Shown: piece after piece, positions 7,602 through 16,030 of the stretch | Layout of the letters: each line of letters opens with the position of its first letter | Position numbering within the stretch: the stretch's first letter is position 1 | Source: an uncultured Flavonifractor sp. | GTDB taxonomy: Bacteria > Bacillota > Clostridia > Oscillospirales > Oscillospiraceae | Assembly: GCA_910585415.1 (NCBI GenBank) | Contig: CAJUDT010000004.1 | Location: forward strand, 1-57,431 | Reading direction: 5' to 3' | Length of the DNA stretch: 57,431 nucleotides | Notes under the pieces: model-generated | Databases searched by the model: none | What the model saw: the letters and a program-made list of their open reading frames with translations, nothing else | Told to the model about the DNA's origin: nothing | Program-made: the position numbers and the translations under genes

Positions 7602-8693
7602 ATGTCCAGCAGAACTTTTCAGAATGTTGTCTCACAGATGAAGGACAGCACAGAACGGGCCATCGGCGTGATTGATTCTGAGGGGACGGTGATCGCCTGC
7701 AACGAATTGAGCTGCATTGGTGAGCACTGGCCCGCAGTTGTGGAGGCCGTCAATGGCGGCGAGGGGGGCGTTATCCGCCACGAGGGCTACACCTTCAAGG
7801 CCCTTCAGGGCTGGGGCTCCCAGTTTGATTATGCCGCCTTCGCCCGGGGGGAGGATGCCGAGGCCCGGACGGTATGCTGTATGGCGGCGGTGGCCTTCAA
7901 CGGGGCCAAGACCTATTATGAGGAAAAGCACGACAAGGCCACTTTTGTCAAAAATATCATCTCGGATAATATCCTTCTGGGGGATATCTACGTCCGGGCC
8001 AAGGAGCTCCATTTTCAGTCGGAGGCCCCTCGGGCCGCCTTCCTGGTCCGGCAGGTGGAGACCAGCGAGCCCGCGCTGATCGACGTGGTCCAGAGTCTGT
8101 TCCCGGACAAGCAGGCGGATTTCGTCCTCTCGGTCAGCGAAAGCGACGTGGCCGTTATCAAACAGGTCACCGAGACGACCGAGAGCCGGGAGCTGCTGAA
8201 AATCGCCCGGCAGATTGAGGAGACGGTCACCAACGAGCTCCATATCCGGGTGGTCATCGGCATCGGCACCATCGTGGGGCACATCCGGGAACTGGCGCGG
8301 GCCTATAAGGAAGCCCAGGTAGCCATTGACGTGGGCAAGGTCTTTGACACGGAGAAATCCGTTATCAATTACGAAAATCTGGGCATTGGCCGGCTGATTT
8401 ACCAGCTGCCCACGACCCTGTGTGAGATGTTCCTTCAGGAGGTGTTCAAAAAGAACCCCATCGACGCCCTGGACCAAGAGACGCTCTTTACCATCAACAA
8501 GTTTTTTGAGAACAACCTGAACGTGTCCGAGACAGCCCGCAAACTCTTCGTCCACCGAAATACCCTGGTCTACCGGCTGGAGAAGATTAAAAAGCTCACC
8601 GGCCTGGACCTGCGGGAGTTCGACGACGCCATCACCTTCAAGGTGGCCCTGATGGTCAAGAAGTACCTGCTCTCGCGGGGCATCAAGTCCTAA
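7602..8693 (+). CDS. CdaR/PucR-type transcriptional regulator
   Basis: 363 residues. The C-terminal 60 form the PucR helix-turn-helix (NVSETARKLFVHRNTLVYRLEKIKKLTG), preceded by a degenerate GGDEF-like CdaR domain (about 130-270). The N-terminal 120 residues (GVIDSEGTVIACNE...) look like a small sensory module. Family members are DNA-binding regulators of catabolic genes responding to sugar acids or purine breakdown products; the ligand here cannot be told. It is followed by a terminator and the ftsEX cluster, so its target is probably elsewhere, or itself. Confidence 0.8.
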   Translation: MSSRTFQNVVSQMKDSTERAIGVIDSEGTVIACNELSCIGEHWPAVVEAVNGGEGGVIRHEGYTFKALQGWGSQFDYAAFARGEDAEARTVCCMAAVAFNGAKTYYEEKHDKATFVKNIISDNILLGDIYVRAKELHFQSEAPRAAFLVRQVETSEPALIDVVQSLFPDKQADFVLSVSESDVAVIKQVTETTESRELLKIARQIEETVTNELHIRVVIGIGTIVGHIRELARAYKEAQVAIDVGKVFDTEKSVINYENLGIGRLIYQLPTTLCEMFLQEVFKKNPIDALDQETLFTINKFFENNLNVSETARKLFVHRNTLVYRLEKIKKLTGLDLREFDDAITFKVALMVKKYLLSRGIKS

Positions 8694-8744
8694 GCGGAAG
8701 GCAAGCGTCCCGGCCACTGGGCCGGAGTACCATAGAGTGACGGT

Positions 8745-8789
8745 GAATTGACAGCTGACACAACCCATACGTCAGTTGTCAATTCTTTT
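8745..8789 (+). terminator. Intrinsic terminator after the CdaR-type gene
   Basis: The GAATTGACA.CTGAC and GTCAG.TGTCAATTC arms form a 14-bp stem with one mismatch and an 11-base loop, followed by TTTT. It ends 13 bases before ftsE, so ftsE must be transcribed by readthrough or from a promoter embedded in this region. Confidence 0.8.
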
Positions 8790-8801
8790 CGAGGGAGCCG
8801 T

Positions 8802-9488
8802 ATGATACAATTCAAAGAGATTCAAAAGACATACGACAACGGCACCAAGGCCCTCAAGGGCATTGAGTTCCGTATTGAGGACGGGGAATTTGTCTTTCTG
8901 GTGGGACCCTCGGGCTCGGGCAAATCCACCATTGTCAAGCTCATTACCGCCGAGGAGGCCCCCACCCAGGGGCGGCTGATGGTCAACGGGTACAACCTGA
9001 ACACCATCCGCCCGGGACAGGTGCCCTTCATGCGCCGGAGCCTGGGGGTGATCTTTCAGGACTTTCGGCTCATTGAGAAAAAGACGGTGGAGGAAAACCT
9101 GACCTTTGCCATGCGGGCCATCGGGGCCTCTCCACGGGAGATACGCAAGCGCATCCCCTATGTGCTGGAGCTGGTGGACCTGGGGGAAAAGGCCAAGTGC
9201 CAGCCGGCGGAGCTCTCCGGCGGGGAACAGCAGCGGGTGGCCATCGCCCGGGCGCTGGTGAACAATCCGCAGATGATAATTGCCGACGAGCCCACGGGCA
9301 ACCTGGACCCCACCCGGTCCCTGGAGATTATGACCCTGCTGGAGCGCATCAACCAGCTGGGCACCACTCTGCTGGTGGTCACCCACGAGCGGGAGCTGGT
9401 GGACCGCTTTTCCCGGCGGGTGATCTCCATCGACAGCGGCAGAATCATCAGCGACGTAACAGGCGGGTATTACAACGATGAAGTTTAA
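8802..9488 (+). CDS. ftsE: Cell-division ATP-binding protein FtsE
   Basis: A 228-residue ABC ATPase. Walker A GPSGSGKS is at 35-42, the Q-loop FQDFR at 85-89 and the signature LSGGEQQR at 138-145, followed by Walker B IIADEPTGNLD and the switch His of VTHERE. With FtsX it forms the complex that transmits ATP hydrolysis across the membrane to activate peptidoglycan hydrolases. The ATG at MIQFKEIQK was chosen for GAGGGAG upstream; an 18-codon extension would be translated through the preceding terminator. It overlaps ftsX by 11 bases, indicating translational coupling. Confidence 0.95.
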   Translation: MIQFKEIQKTYDNGTKALKGIEFRIEDGEFVFLVGPSGSGKSTIVKLITAEEAPTQGRLMVNGYNLNTIRPGQVPFMRRSLGVIFQDFRLIEKKTVEENLTFAMRAIGASPREIRKRIPYVLELVDLGEKAKCQPAELSGGEQQRVAIARALVNNPQMIIADEPTGNLDPTRSLEIMTLLERINQLGTTLLVVTHERELVDRFSRRVISIDSGRIISDVTGGYYNDEV

Positions 9489-10368
9489 GTATAATTTTGG
9501 CTATTTCATTGCCGAGGGCTTTAAGAGCATCTTTACCCACGGCTTTATGTCCTTCGCGGCGGTGTGTATGATTGTGTGCTGCCTGCTGATTATGGGCTCC
9601 TTCTCCCTGGTGGCGGTGAACGTGGACGCCATGCTGGGGAATTTGGAGGCGAAAAATGAATTTACCGCCTTCGTTGACGAGTCCTGGGCGGAAGAGGACA
9701 TACCTGCCCTCCAAGCCCAGGTGGAGGCCATTCCCAACGTGGCCTCGGTCACCTACGTGAGCCGGGGGGAGGCCATGGACAATTTCCAGGCGGAGCACCC
9801 GGACAACCTGCTTCTGAGCGGCCTGCCCGACGAGGTTCTGCGGGCCCGGTTCCGCATCCATGTGACGGACATCGAGCAGATGGCCGCTACCAGCACCCAG
9901 GTGGAGGGGACCGAGGGCATTGGGGACGTGTCGGTGGAACTGGAGCTGGCGCAGATTTTCGTGGTCATCCGGGATATCGCCGGGGCGGTGGCCATTGTGC
10001 TGGTGCTCATCCTCCTGCTGGTTTCCCTGTTCATCATCGCCAACACCACCAAGCTGGCCACCTTCAACCGGCGGGAGGAAATCGCCATTATGAAGATGTG
10101 CGGGGCCACCAACGGCTTCATTCGCTGGCCCTTCGTGATTGAGGGGATGCTGCTGGGGCTGACGGGGGCGGTGCTGGCCTTCTTCCTGCAATGGGGGGTG
10201 TACTCCCTGGTGTCCCGGGCCATTTTGGGCTCGGACCCCATTGATTTGATTTCCGTGCTCCCCTTTGGGCCCATGGTCTGGCCGGTGCTGGGAATTTTCG
10301 TGTGTACAGGGCTGGTCATCGGCACCCTGGGCTCGGTGCTGGCCATTCGGAAGTTCTTGCAGGTATAA
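9478..10368 (+). CDS. ftsX: Cell-division protein FtsX, permease-like
   Basis: 296 residues with the FtsX topology. An N-terminal membrane helix (about 22-44) is followed by an extracellular domain (about 50-160, beginning NVDAMLGNLEAKNEF) and three C-terminal helices from about 170. The REEIAIMKMCGATNGFIRWPFVIEG cytoplasmic loop is diagnostic of the family. It works with FtsE to gate peptidoglycan hydrolases. The next gene encodes exactly such a coiled-coil M23 protein, the expected partner. Confidence 0.95.
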   Translation: MKFKYNFGYFIAEGFKSIFTHGFMSFAAVCMIVCCLLIMGSFSLVAVNVDAMLGNLEAKNEFTAFVDESWAEEDIPALQAQVEAIPNVASVTYVSRGEAMDNFQAEHPDNLLLSGLPDEVLRARFRIHVTDIEQMAATSTQVEGTEGIGDVSVELELAQIFVVIRDIAGAVAIVLVLILLLVSLFIIANTTKLATFNRREEIAIMKMCGATNGFIRWPFVIEGMLLGLTGAVLAFFLQWGVYSLVSRAILGSDPIDLISVLPFGPMVWPVLGIFVCTGLVIGTLGSVLAIRKFLQV

Positions 10369-10381
10369 AAGGAGCGGTATC

Positions 10382-11629
10382 ATGGCAAAAAAACAGCAGA
10401 AAAAACCAAAAACTGACTGGCGGCGCATATTTGTGGCGGTATTGGCGGCGGCCCTGGCCCTGCTGATGCTCCTGCCCATGCTCACCATGATTTTGGGCGG
10501 CGCCGCCGGAGCGGTGACCCAGGAGGAAATCGACGCCCTCAAGGAGCAGCGGGCCGAGAGTCAGGCCAGACAGCAGGAGCTCAAAGAGCAGCTGGCCGGC
10601 CTCAAGGCGGGGCTGGAGGAGGCCAAGGAGAAGCGCCGGATTTTAGTCAGCCAGCTGGAGGCCATCAACGGCGAGCTGGAGAACATCAACGCCCAAATTG
10701 TCTGGTATGACGGGCAGATTGCCGAAAAGGAAGAGGAACGGGCGGCGGCGGTGCTGCGGGAGCAGGAGCAGTACGACCTGTTCTGCCGCCGCGTGCGGGC
10801 GATGGAGGAATCCGGCAAGGCGTCCTACTGGTCCATCCTGTTTACGGCGGAGAGTTTTTCGGATTTGCTGGACCGTCTGGCGGATATCAGCGATATCATG
10901 GCCTACGACCAGGCGGTGATGGACCAGCTCATCGCCACCCGGGAGGAAATTGAGCGCCTCAAGGCCGAGCTGGAGAGCGCCCGCGCGGAGCAGGAGGCCA
11001 TGAAGGCCGACCTGGAGAGCAAACAGGCCGAACAAAAGGAGAAGGTGGCCGAGGCCCAGCGGCTGCTGGACCAGATTAACGCCGACACGGCGGAGGTCAA
11101 CCGCCAGCTGGAGGAAGAGAGCGCCGCCGCCCAGGCCATCCAGGCCAGCATCGTGGCCAAGCAGAAGGCCCTGGAGGAGGAGCGCCGCCGGAATAATATC
11201 ATCATCAATTCGGAGAGCGGCTACCTGTGGCCCCTGCCGGGCTATTACCGCCTCTCGTCTCTGTTCGGATACCGCATTCACCCCATCACCGGCAAGGCCC
11301 ACAGCCACACCGGCATTGACATTCCCGCCCCCAGCGGCACCCCCATTCTGGCGGCTAAGAGCGGTCAGGTGGTCACCTCCGGCTGGCATGACTCCTATGG
11401 CAATTATGTGGTGGTGGACCATGGGAACGGCAATTCCACCCTTTACGCCCACATGAGCGCCCGGTCCGTCAGCGAGGGACAGATGGTCTCCCAGGGCCAG
11501 GAGGTGGGCAAGGTGGGCACCACCGGCAGCTCCAACGGCAACCACCTGCATTATGAAGTCCGGGACAACTACAGCCGCGTCAATCCAGAGAAGAAATACT
11601 CCGGCCTCAATTTGACCCACCCCTGGTAA
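10382..11629 (+). CDS. Coiled-coil M23 metallopeptidase (murein hydrolase / activator)
   Basis: 415 residues: a basic N-terminus, one membrane helix (about 17-37), a long Glu/Gln/Ala-rich coiled coil (about 45-275) and a C-terminal LytM domain. The LytM zinc residues are visible in HSHTGID and HLHYE, with the YAHM motif between, so it appears catalytically competent. The arrangement is that of EnvC/PcsB/RipC-like proteins that dock on the FtsX loop through the coiled coil. The ATG was chosen for AAGGAGCGG upstream; longer frames run back into ftsX. It lies 13 bases after ftsX, so it is in the same operon. Confidence 0.9.
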   Translation: MAKKQQKKPKTDWRRIFVAVLAAALALLMLLPMLTMILGGAAGAVTQEEIDALKEQRAESQARQQELKEQLAGLKAGLEEAKEKRRILVSQLEAINGELENINAQIVWYDGQIAEKEEERAAAVLREQEQYDLFCRRVRAMEESGKASYWSILFTAESFSDLLDRLADISDIMAYDQAVMDQLIATREEIERLKAELESARAEQEAMKADLESKQAEQKEKVAEAQRLLDQINADTAEVNRQLEEESAAAQAIQASIVAKQKALEEERRRNNIIINSESGYLWPLPGYYRLSSLFGYRIHPITGKAHSHTGIDIPAPSGTPILAAKSGQVVTSGWHDSYGNYVVVDHGNGNSTLYAHMSARSVSEGQMVSQGQEVGKVGTTGSSNGNHLHYEVRDNYSRVNPEKKYSGLNLTHPW

Positions 11630-11704
11630 ACAGGTTTCTGGAGCAGAAGAGGCCCTCCTGCGGCAGTATGCGCAGACGAAGTTTCACAGCGCTGTGGCGC
11701 ATGG

Positions 11705-11739
11705 CGGGCGGAGGGATGTTCCCTCCGCCCGTTGTTTTT
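11705..11739 (+). terminator. Hairpin terminator between the M23 and S41 genes
   Basis: CGGGCGGAGGG/CCCTCCGCCCG forms a perfect 11-bp stem with a five-base loop, followed by TTGTTTTTA. It would uncouple the S41 protease from ftsEX or act as a partial terminator setting stoichiometry. The 129-base gap otherwise contains nothing recognised. Confidence 0.75.
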
Positions 11740-11758
11740 ATAGAAAGGAAGCCTTGCT

Positions 11759-12886
11759 ATGACACAAAAACGCTTTTCCCTCCTGCATCTGCTCCTGGCG
11801 GTGGTCCTCACCCTCGGGGTGACGGTGGGCGGGAGCCTGCTGGCCCTCCGGCTGACGGTAGGGGAGGGGGCCCTGTCCCTGCTGGAGGGGCTGATGCTGG
11901 TGAATACCCGCTTCGTGGGGGAGTATGAGCCCGTGGAGGCCGTGGACGCCGCCCTGGAGGGCATGGTGAAGGGCCTGGGGGACCGGTGGAGCTACTACCT
12001 GAACGCCGAGGCCTACGAGGCCCAGAATCTCCGCCGGAAAAATCAATATGTGGGCATCGGCGTCACCGTCAGCTATGAACGGGAGGAGGGCTTGCTGATT
12101 CTGGAGGTCACCCCCGGCTCCCCGGCGGAGGAGGCGGGCCTGCTGCCCGGAGAGGTCATCACCCAGGCGGAGGGAGTATCCTTGGCCGGAGAGGGAAGAT
12201 ATCAGGGGTCCGATTACATCCGGGGCGAGGCGGGCACCACCGCCGTGCTGGAGGTTCTGGGGACCGGCGGCGCCACCCGCACCGTGGAGGTCCGCCGGGA
12301 GGCCGTGGCCACCGACCCGGTGTCTTATGAAATGTTGGAGGACTCGGTGGGCTATGTGAAGCTGGCCAACTTCTACGAGAACAGCGCCCAGCGGCTGAAG
12401 GAGGCGGTGGAGGACCTCCAGGCCCAGGGGGCGCGGGCCCTGGTCTTTGATATGCGCAACAACGGCGGGGGCTACCTGACCCAGCTCACGGAGATGCTGG
12501 ATTTCCTCCTGCCCGAGGGGCCCATCTTCATCAGCCGGAGCCGCAGCGGGCGGGAGGAGGTCATTCAGTCGGACGCGGCCTGCGTAGATCTGCCCATGGC
12601 GGTGCTGGTCAATGAGGATACGTACTCCGCCGCGGAGTTTTTCGCCGCCCAGCTCCAGGAGGACGGCGCGGCGGTGATTGTGGGCGTGCCCACCAGCGGC
12701 AAGGGGTACTCTCAGCAGACCTTTCCCCTGCCCCACGGCGGGGCCCTGAATATCTCCACCGCCGCCTATTTCACCGGGGACGGGACTTCCTTGATTGGGA
12801 CCGGCCTGCGCCTGGACGCCCAGGTGGAGCAGACGGAGGAGGGGGACGCCCAGCTGGAGGCGGCGCTGGCGCTGCTGCAAGGATAA
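11759..12886 (+). CDS. S41-family C-terminal processing protease
   Basis: 375 residues. An N-terminal membrane helix or uncleaved signal (about 8-32) leads to a short helical region and a PDZ domain (about 95-180, including VTPGSPAEEAGLLPGEVI). The tail-specific protease core follows. The catalytic Ser is S290 in NEDTYSAAEFF and the Lys is K315 in PTSGKGYSQ; the substrate-binding loop DMRNNGGGYL is at 231-240. CtpA/CtpB-like proteases trim extracytoplasmic proteins; next to ftsEX-M23 they often regulate wall hydrolases. AAAGGAAG precedes the ATG. Confidence 0.9.
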   Translation: MTQKRFSLLHLLLAVVLTLGVTVGGSLLALRLTVGEGALSLLEGLMLVNTRFVGEYEPVEAVDAALEGMVKGLGDRWSYYLNAEAYEAQNLRRKNQYVGIGVTVSYEREEGLLILEVTPGSPAEEAGLLPGEVITQAEGVSLAGEGRYQGSDYIRGEAGTTAVLEVLGTGGATRTVEVRREAVATDPVSYEMLEDSVGYVKLANFYENSAQRLKEAVEDLQAQGARALVFDMRNNGGGYLTQLTEMLDFLLPEGPIFISRSRSGREEVIQSDAACVDLPMAVLVNEDTYSAAEFFAAQLQEDGAAVIVGVPTSGKGYSQQTFPLPHGGALNISTAAYFTGDGTSLIGTGLRLDAQVEQTEEGDAQLEAALALLQG

Positions 12887-12911
12887 ATTTGCGGATTTTT
12901 GCCGAAAATGC

Positions 12912-12942
12912 TTGACTGTAAACCAGCTTGACCCTGTACAAT
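12912..12942 (+). promoter_or_regulatory. MerR-type promoter with 19-bp spacer
   Basis: TTGACT and TACAAT are separated by 19 rather than 17 bases. This long spacing is the hallmark of promoters that MerR-family activators untwist. Its position immediately upstream of a MerR-domain gene suggests autoregulation. Confidence 0.6.
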
Positions 12943-12965
12943 GGGGGCAAAAGGAGGCGAACGGT

Positions 12966-14396
12966 ATGAACATCGGTCAAGTGGAAACCCTCTTGGGCAT
13001 GACCCGGGCCAACATCCGCTACTATGAGCAGGAGGGTTTGGTCTTTCCCCAGCGGGAGGCAAACGGGTATCGGGACTATTCCGCGGAGGACGTGGACACC
13101 CTGCGGAAAATCAAGCTGCTGCGGCAGCTGGGCCTCTCCCTGGAGGTCATCCGGCAGCTCCAGCAGGGGGAATGCACTCTGGACGCGGCCCTGACGGAGC
13201 GGGAACAGGCCCTGGAGCATGAGCGGGCGGAGCTGGACTGGGCGGCGCAGATGTGCCGTCAGATTCGCCTGGACCGGACCGGGTACGAGTCCTTGGATGC
13301 CGGACGGTATCTGGAGCGCCTGGACCGGCCCGCCGACCAGCCGGGGCACTTCGACCTGCGCCGGGACGCTCTGCCCACAGTCCCCCACCCCTGGCGGCGG
13401 TATTTTGCCAGAAGTCTGGACCTGGGCTTGTATGAGATGCTCTGGCTCCCGATATGGATGCTGGTGTTCCGGCTGTCCCCTCCGGACAGTGTGGTGGGAA
13501 AGCTGGTGAGCGGTTATGTGAATCTGGTCCTTATGCTGGTGCTGGAGCCCCTGTTGCTGTCCACCTGGGGGACCACGCCCGGGAAGGCCATCTTCGGCCT
13601 GGAGGTCCGGGATGAAAACGGAGCCAAGCTCACCTACCGGCGGGCGCTGGACCGAATCTGGGTTCTCTTTGAAAAGGGGCTGGGGTATGGTATTCCTTTC
13701 TATGATATCTACCGAAATTATAAGAGCTTCCGGGCCTGTTCCAACGGGGAGACACTGCCCTGGGACGCGGAGCAGCGGCTGTCCTACACCATCCGGGACA
13801 CGCGGGCCCGGCGGGCGGTGGGCTATGTGGCGGCACGGGGGGCGCTGCTGGCGGCGGCGGTTGTGCTGGCCTTTCAGTCGCTGATGCCCATCCACCGGGG
13901 GGCCATCACCCCGGCGGAGTACGCGGACAATATCAACGATATCATCCGGTATCAGGAGTTGGACCTGTCTTTCCGCATGGAGGACGACGGCGCCTGGAGC
14001 AAGATCAGCCAGCCCGGCGTGGTTGTCTTTGCCTTAGGAGAGGAAACGAGGCCCAATCATCAGCTGACCGTGGAGGACGGCGTGGTTACCGCCGTGCGCC
14101 TGGAGGTGGTGCAACAGGGAGAAAAGTTCTTTTATCCCTATACCATGCAGCCCCAGCTGGCGGTCCTGGCCTTTGGCGCGGCCCGTGGGGAGTATAACTG
14201 CATTTCCTGGACCCTGGAAAACCTCACAAAGTACGTTGTGGACCGGGGCCTGGAGTCCTACACCCTGGAGACCCATGGCCTGCGGATTACCCAGGAGGTG
14301 GAGCAGGAGGGCTATGAGGCCGGCGGCTACCTCCTGTTCGCTGAAGAGGAAGCAGATACCTATCTCCACTGGGTATTTACCATCGAGCGGGTGTAA
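12966..14396 (+). CDS. MerR-domain / RDD-domain membrane fusion protein
   Basis: 476 residues. Residues 1-75 form a MerR winged helix (NIGQVETLLGMTRANIRYYEQEGL, then NGYRDYSAEDVDTLRKIKLL), followed by a helical linker (76-120) in the usual dimerisation position. From about 142 an RDD-like membrane domain begins (RRYFARSLDLGLYEMLW, then TTPGKAIFGLEVRD), with hydrophobic spans near 153-170 and 183-200. A further span at 287-307 leads to a C-terminal domain of about 165 residues without recognised motifs. DNA-binding and membrane parts lie in one reading frame with no stop. AAAGGAGG sets the start. Probably a membrane-bound one-component regulator; ligand unknown. Confidence 0.75.
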   Translation: MNIGQVETLLGMTRANIRYYEQEGLVFPQREANGYRDYSAEDVDTLRKIKLLRQLGLSLEVIRQLQQGECTLDAALTEREQALEHERAELDWAAQMCRQIRLDRTGYESLDAGRYLERLDRPADQPGHFDLRRDALPTVPHPWRRYFARSLDLGLYEMLWLPIWMLVFRLSPPDSVVGKLVSGYVNLVLMLVLEPLLLSTWGTTPGKAIFGLEVRDENGAKLTYRRALDRIWVLFEKGLGYGIPFYDIYRNYKSFRACSNGETLPWDAEQRLSYTIRDTRARRAVGYVAARGALLAAAVVLAFQSLMPIHRGAITPAEYADNINDIIRYQELDLSFRMEDDGAWSKISQPGVVVFALGEETRPNHQLTVEDGVVTAVRLEVVQQGEKFFYPYTMQPQLAVLAFGAARGEYNCISWTLENLTKYVVDRGLESYTLETHGLRITQEVEQEGYEAGGYLLFAEEEADTYLHWVFTIERV

Positions 14397-14406
14397 ACGG
14401 TTTTGC

Positions 14407-14435
14407 TTGCAATCGGCGCAGAGGTGTGGTATACT
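14407..14435 (+). promoter_or_regulatory. Promoter of the CBS/CorC transporter leader
   Basis: TTGCAA and TATACT are separated by exactly 17 bases, beginning 11 bases after the MerR-RDD stop. Transcription would start near 14442, about 155 bases before the next start codon. Confidence 0.75.
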
Positions 14436-14597
14436 AGCAGACAAATCAGGAAAAGGAGACGGTGATTCCCTGTGGATGAACCTCCGCCTAGTTGCGTAAT
14501 TACATACGATACCAAAAGGACAGCCTTAGCCGGAGGGTATAGGGCTGTCCTTTCCTGCGTAAAATTCAAAACAGAAAGCTGAGTTGATGGTTGTTTT
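14436..14597 (+). promoter_or_regulatory. Candidate structured leader RNA with terminator/antiterminator
   Basis: The leader contains AAGGACAGCC (about 14517-14526) and GGCTGTCCTT (about 14548-14557), which form a 10-bp hairpin followed by TCC, a weak terminator. The hairpin loop carries CGGAGG, complementary to CCTCCG about 50 bases upstream, and GGGTAT, complementary to ATACC just before the stem, so alternative pairings exist. It also contains AAAGGAG followed by a five-codon GTG mini-frame, and an ATG mini-frame of seven codons. It matches no riboswitch class I can name. It may be an attenuator, a leader-peptide system or a short sRNA. Confidence 0.5.
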
Positions 14598-15860
14598 ATG
14601 TTAGACAGTTCCAGTATTGCCATGATTGCCGCGCTTGTATGCCTGCTTGCCCTGTCGGCCTACTTTTCCGCCACAGAGACGGCCTTTTCCTCCCTGAACC
14701 GGGTCCGCCTGCGGAGCAAGGCCGAGGGGGGAGACGCCCGGGCCGCCCGGGCCCTGGTCCTGGCGGAGGACTATGACCGCCTGCTCTCCACCATCCTGAT
14801 TGGAAACAATATCGTCAATATCGTGGCTACCACCGTATCCACCCTGTTTTTCACCAAGCTGCTGCCGGTGTATGGCCCCACAGTCTCCACGGTGGTCCTC
14901 ACCCTGCTTATCCTGATTTTCGGCGAAATTTCCCCCAAAAGTCTGGCCAAGGAGAGCCCGGAGCGGTTCGCCATGTTCTCCGCCCCGATTCTGGTGGTGT
15001 TCATCACCCTGCTTCGGCCGGTGAACTTCCTGTTTACCCAGTGGAAGCGGCTGCTCACGCGGATTTTCCACCACCAGCAGGACGAGGGCATTACCGAGGA
15101 AGAGCTCATTACCATGGTGGACCAGGCCGAGGACGAAGGGGGCCTGGACCAGCACGAGAGCGAGCTCATCCGGGCGGCCATTGAGTTCAACGACCTGGAG
15201 GTGGAGGAAATCCTCACCCCCCGCGTGGACATCGCCGCCGTGGAGGACACCGCCACCGAAGAGGAAATTGCCAAAGCCTTCGCCGAGAACGGATACTCCC
15301 GCCTGCCGGTGTACCATGAGGATATCGACGATATTGTGGGGGTTATCCACGAGAAGGACTTCTACTCCGCCCGCTACCGGGGGATGGTGGATGTGAAGGC
15401 GCTGGTCAGTCCGGTGCTGTACACCACCGGGAACACCAAGATTTCGGATTTGCTGCGGATTCTCCAGCGGCAGAAGGCCCATATGGTGGTCGTGGTGGAC
15501 GAGTACGGCGGCACCGAGGGTCTGGTGACTCTGGAGGACATCGTGGAGGAGCTGGTGGGCGAAATCTGGGACGAACACGACGAGGTCATTGAGCAGTTCC
15601 AGAAGCAGGAGGATGGGAGCTATCTCATCTCGTGCAGCGCTGACCTGAGCGACCTGTTCGACCTGTTCGCCATTTCTGGCGAGTGCGACGCTAATACGGT
15701 GTCCGGCTGGGTTATGGAGCAGGTAGGCCGGGTGCCCGAGGAAGGGGACCACTTCGTGTGCGACGGCCTGGATGTAACCGTAACGCAGGTGGACCACCGG
15801 AGAGTGATGGAAATCCGTGTGGTGGTCCTGCCCCAGGAGGACGGAGAACCGGAGCCGTAA
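14598..15860 (+). CDS. CNNM/CorC-type transporter (hemolysin family, DUF21-CBS-CorC)
   Basis: 420 residues. An N-terminal DUF21 membrane domain (about 1-180, with SAYFSATETAFSSLNRVRLRSKA and FGEISPKSLAKE) is followed by two CBS domains (about 200-330, LTPRVDIAAVED...YSRLPVYHEDIDDIVGVIHEKD). A C-terminal CorC/HlyC transporter-associated domain (about 345-415, DEYGGTEGLVTLEDIVEELVGEIWDEHD) ends the protein. Such proteins are linked to Mg2+/Co2+ efflux or homeostasis, with adenine nucleotides on the CBS pair; 'hemolysin' is a historic label. The ATG has only a weak ribosome binding site. The structured leader suggests ion- or nucleotide-dependent expression. Confidence 0.9.
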   Translation: MLDSSSIAMIAALVCLLALSAYFSATETAFSSLNRVRLRSKAEGGDARAARALVLAEDYDRLLSTILIGNNIVNIVATTVSTLFFTKLLPVYGPTVSTVVLTLLILIFGEISPKSLAKESPERFAMFSAPILVVFITLLRPVNFLFTQWKRLLTRIFHHQQDEGITEEELITMVDQAEDEGGLDQHESELIRAAIEFNDLEVEEILTPRVDIAAVEDTATEEEIAKAFAENGYSRLPVYHEDIDDIVGVIHEKDFYSARYRGMVDVKALVSPVLYTTGNTKISDLLRILQRQKAHMVVVVDEYGGTEGLVTLEDIVEELVGEIWDEHDEVIEQFQKQEDGSYLISCSADLSDLFDLFAISGECDANTVSGWVMEQVGRVPEEGDHFVCDGLDVTVTQVDHRRVMEIRVVVLPQEDGEPEP

Positions 15861-16014
15861 TACTATTTCTTGATAAAAAGATTAAACATCTTTTTATGGC
15901 GGCGTGAGACGCCGCCGCGCCTGCGGCGCACCAAGAAAAGTATTGACAACATTCTTGGCGGCTGCGCTGCCGGGCCGCAGGATGCGGCCCCATAAAACGA
16001 TGCAATCGTTTTAT
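15859..16014. repeat. Array of nested hairpins (REP/MITE-like)
   Basis: An outer imperfect inverted repeat, AATACTATTTCTTG and CAAGAAAAGTATT (15859-15872, 15932-15944), encloses three hairpins. These are ATAAAAAGAT/ATCTTTTTAT, GGCGGCGT/ACGCCGCC and GCGCC/GGCGC. GGCCGC/GCGGCC and CATAAAACGAT/ATCGTTTTATG follow. The alternation of AT-rich and GC-rich arms without coding potential is typical of dispersed intergenic elements. GAATTAGTATAA just after it also occurs at 52940. Confidence 0.6.
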
Positions 16015-16030
16015 GAAGAATTAGTATAAG

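Noticed and set aside
12795..12965. 57-codon upstream extension of the MerR-RDD gene
   Set aside because: It runs through the end of the S41 gene and the promoter; the ATG after AAAGGAGG begins the MerR fold precisely.
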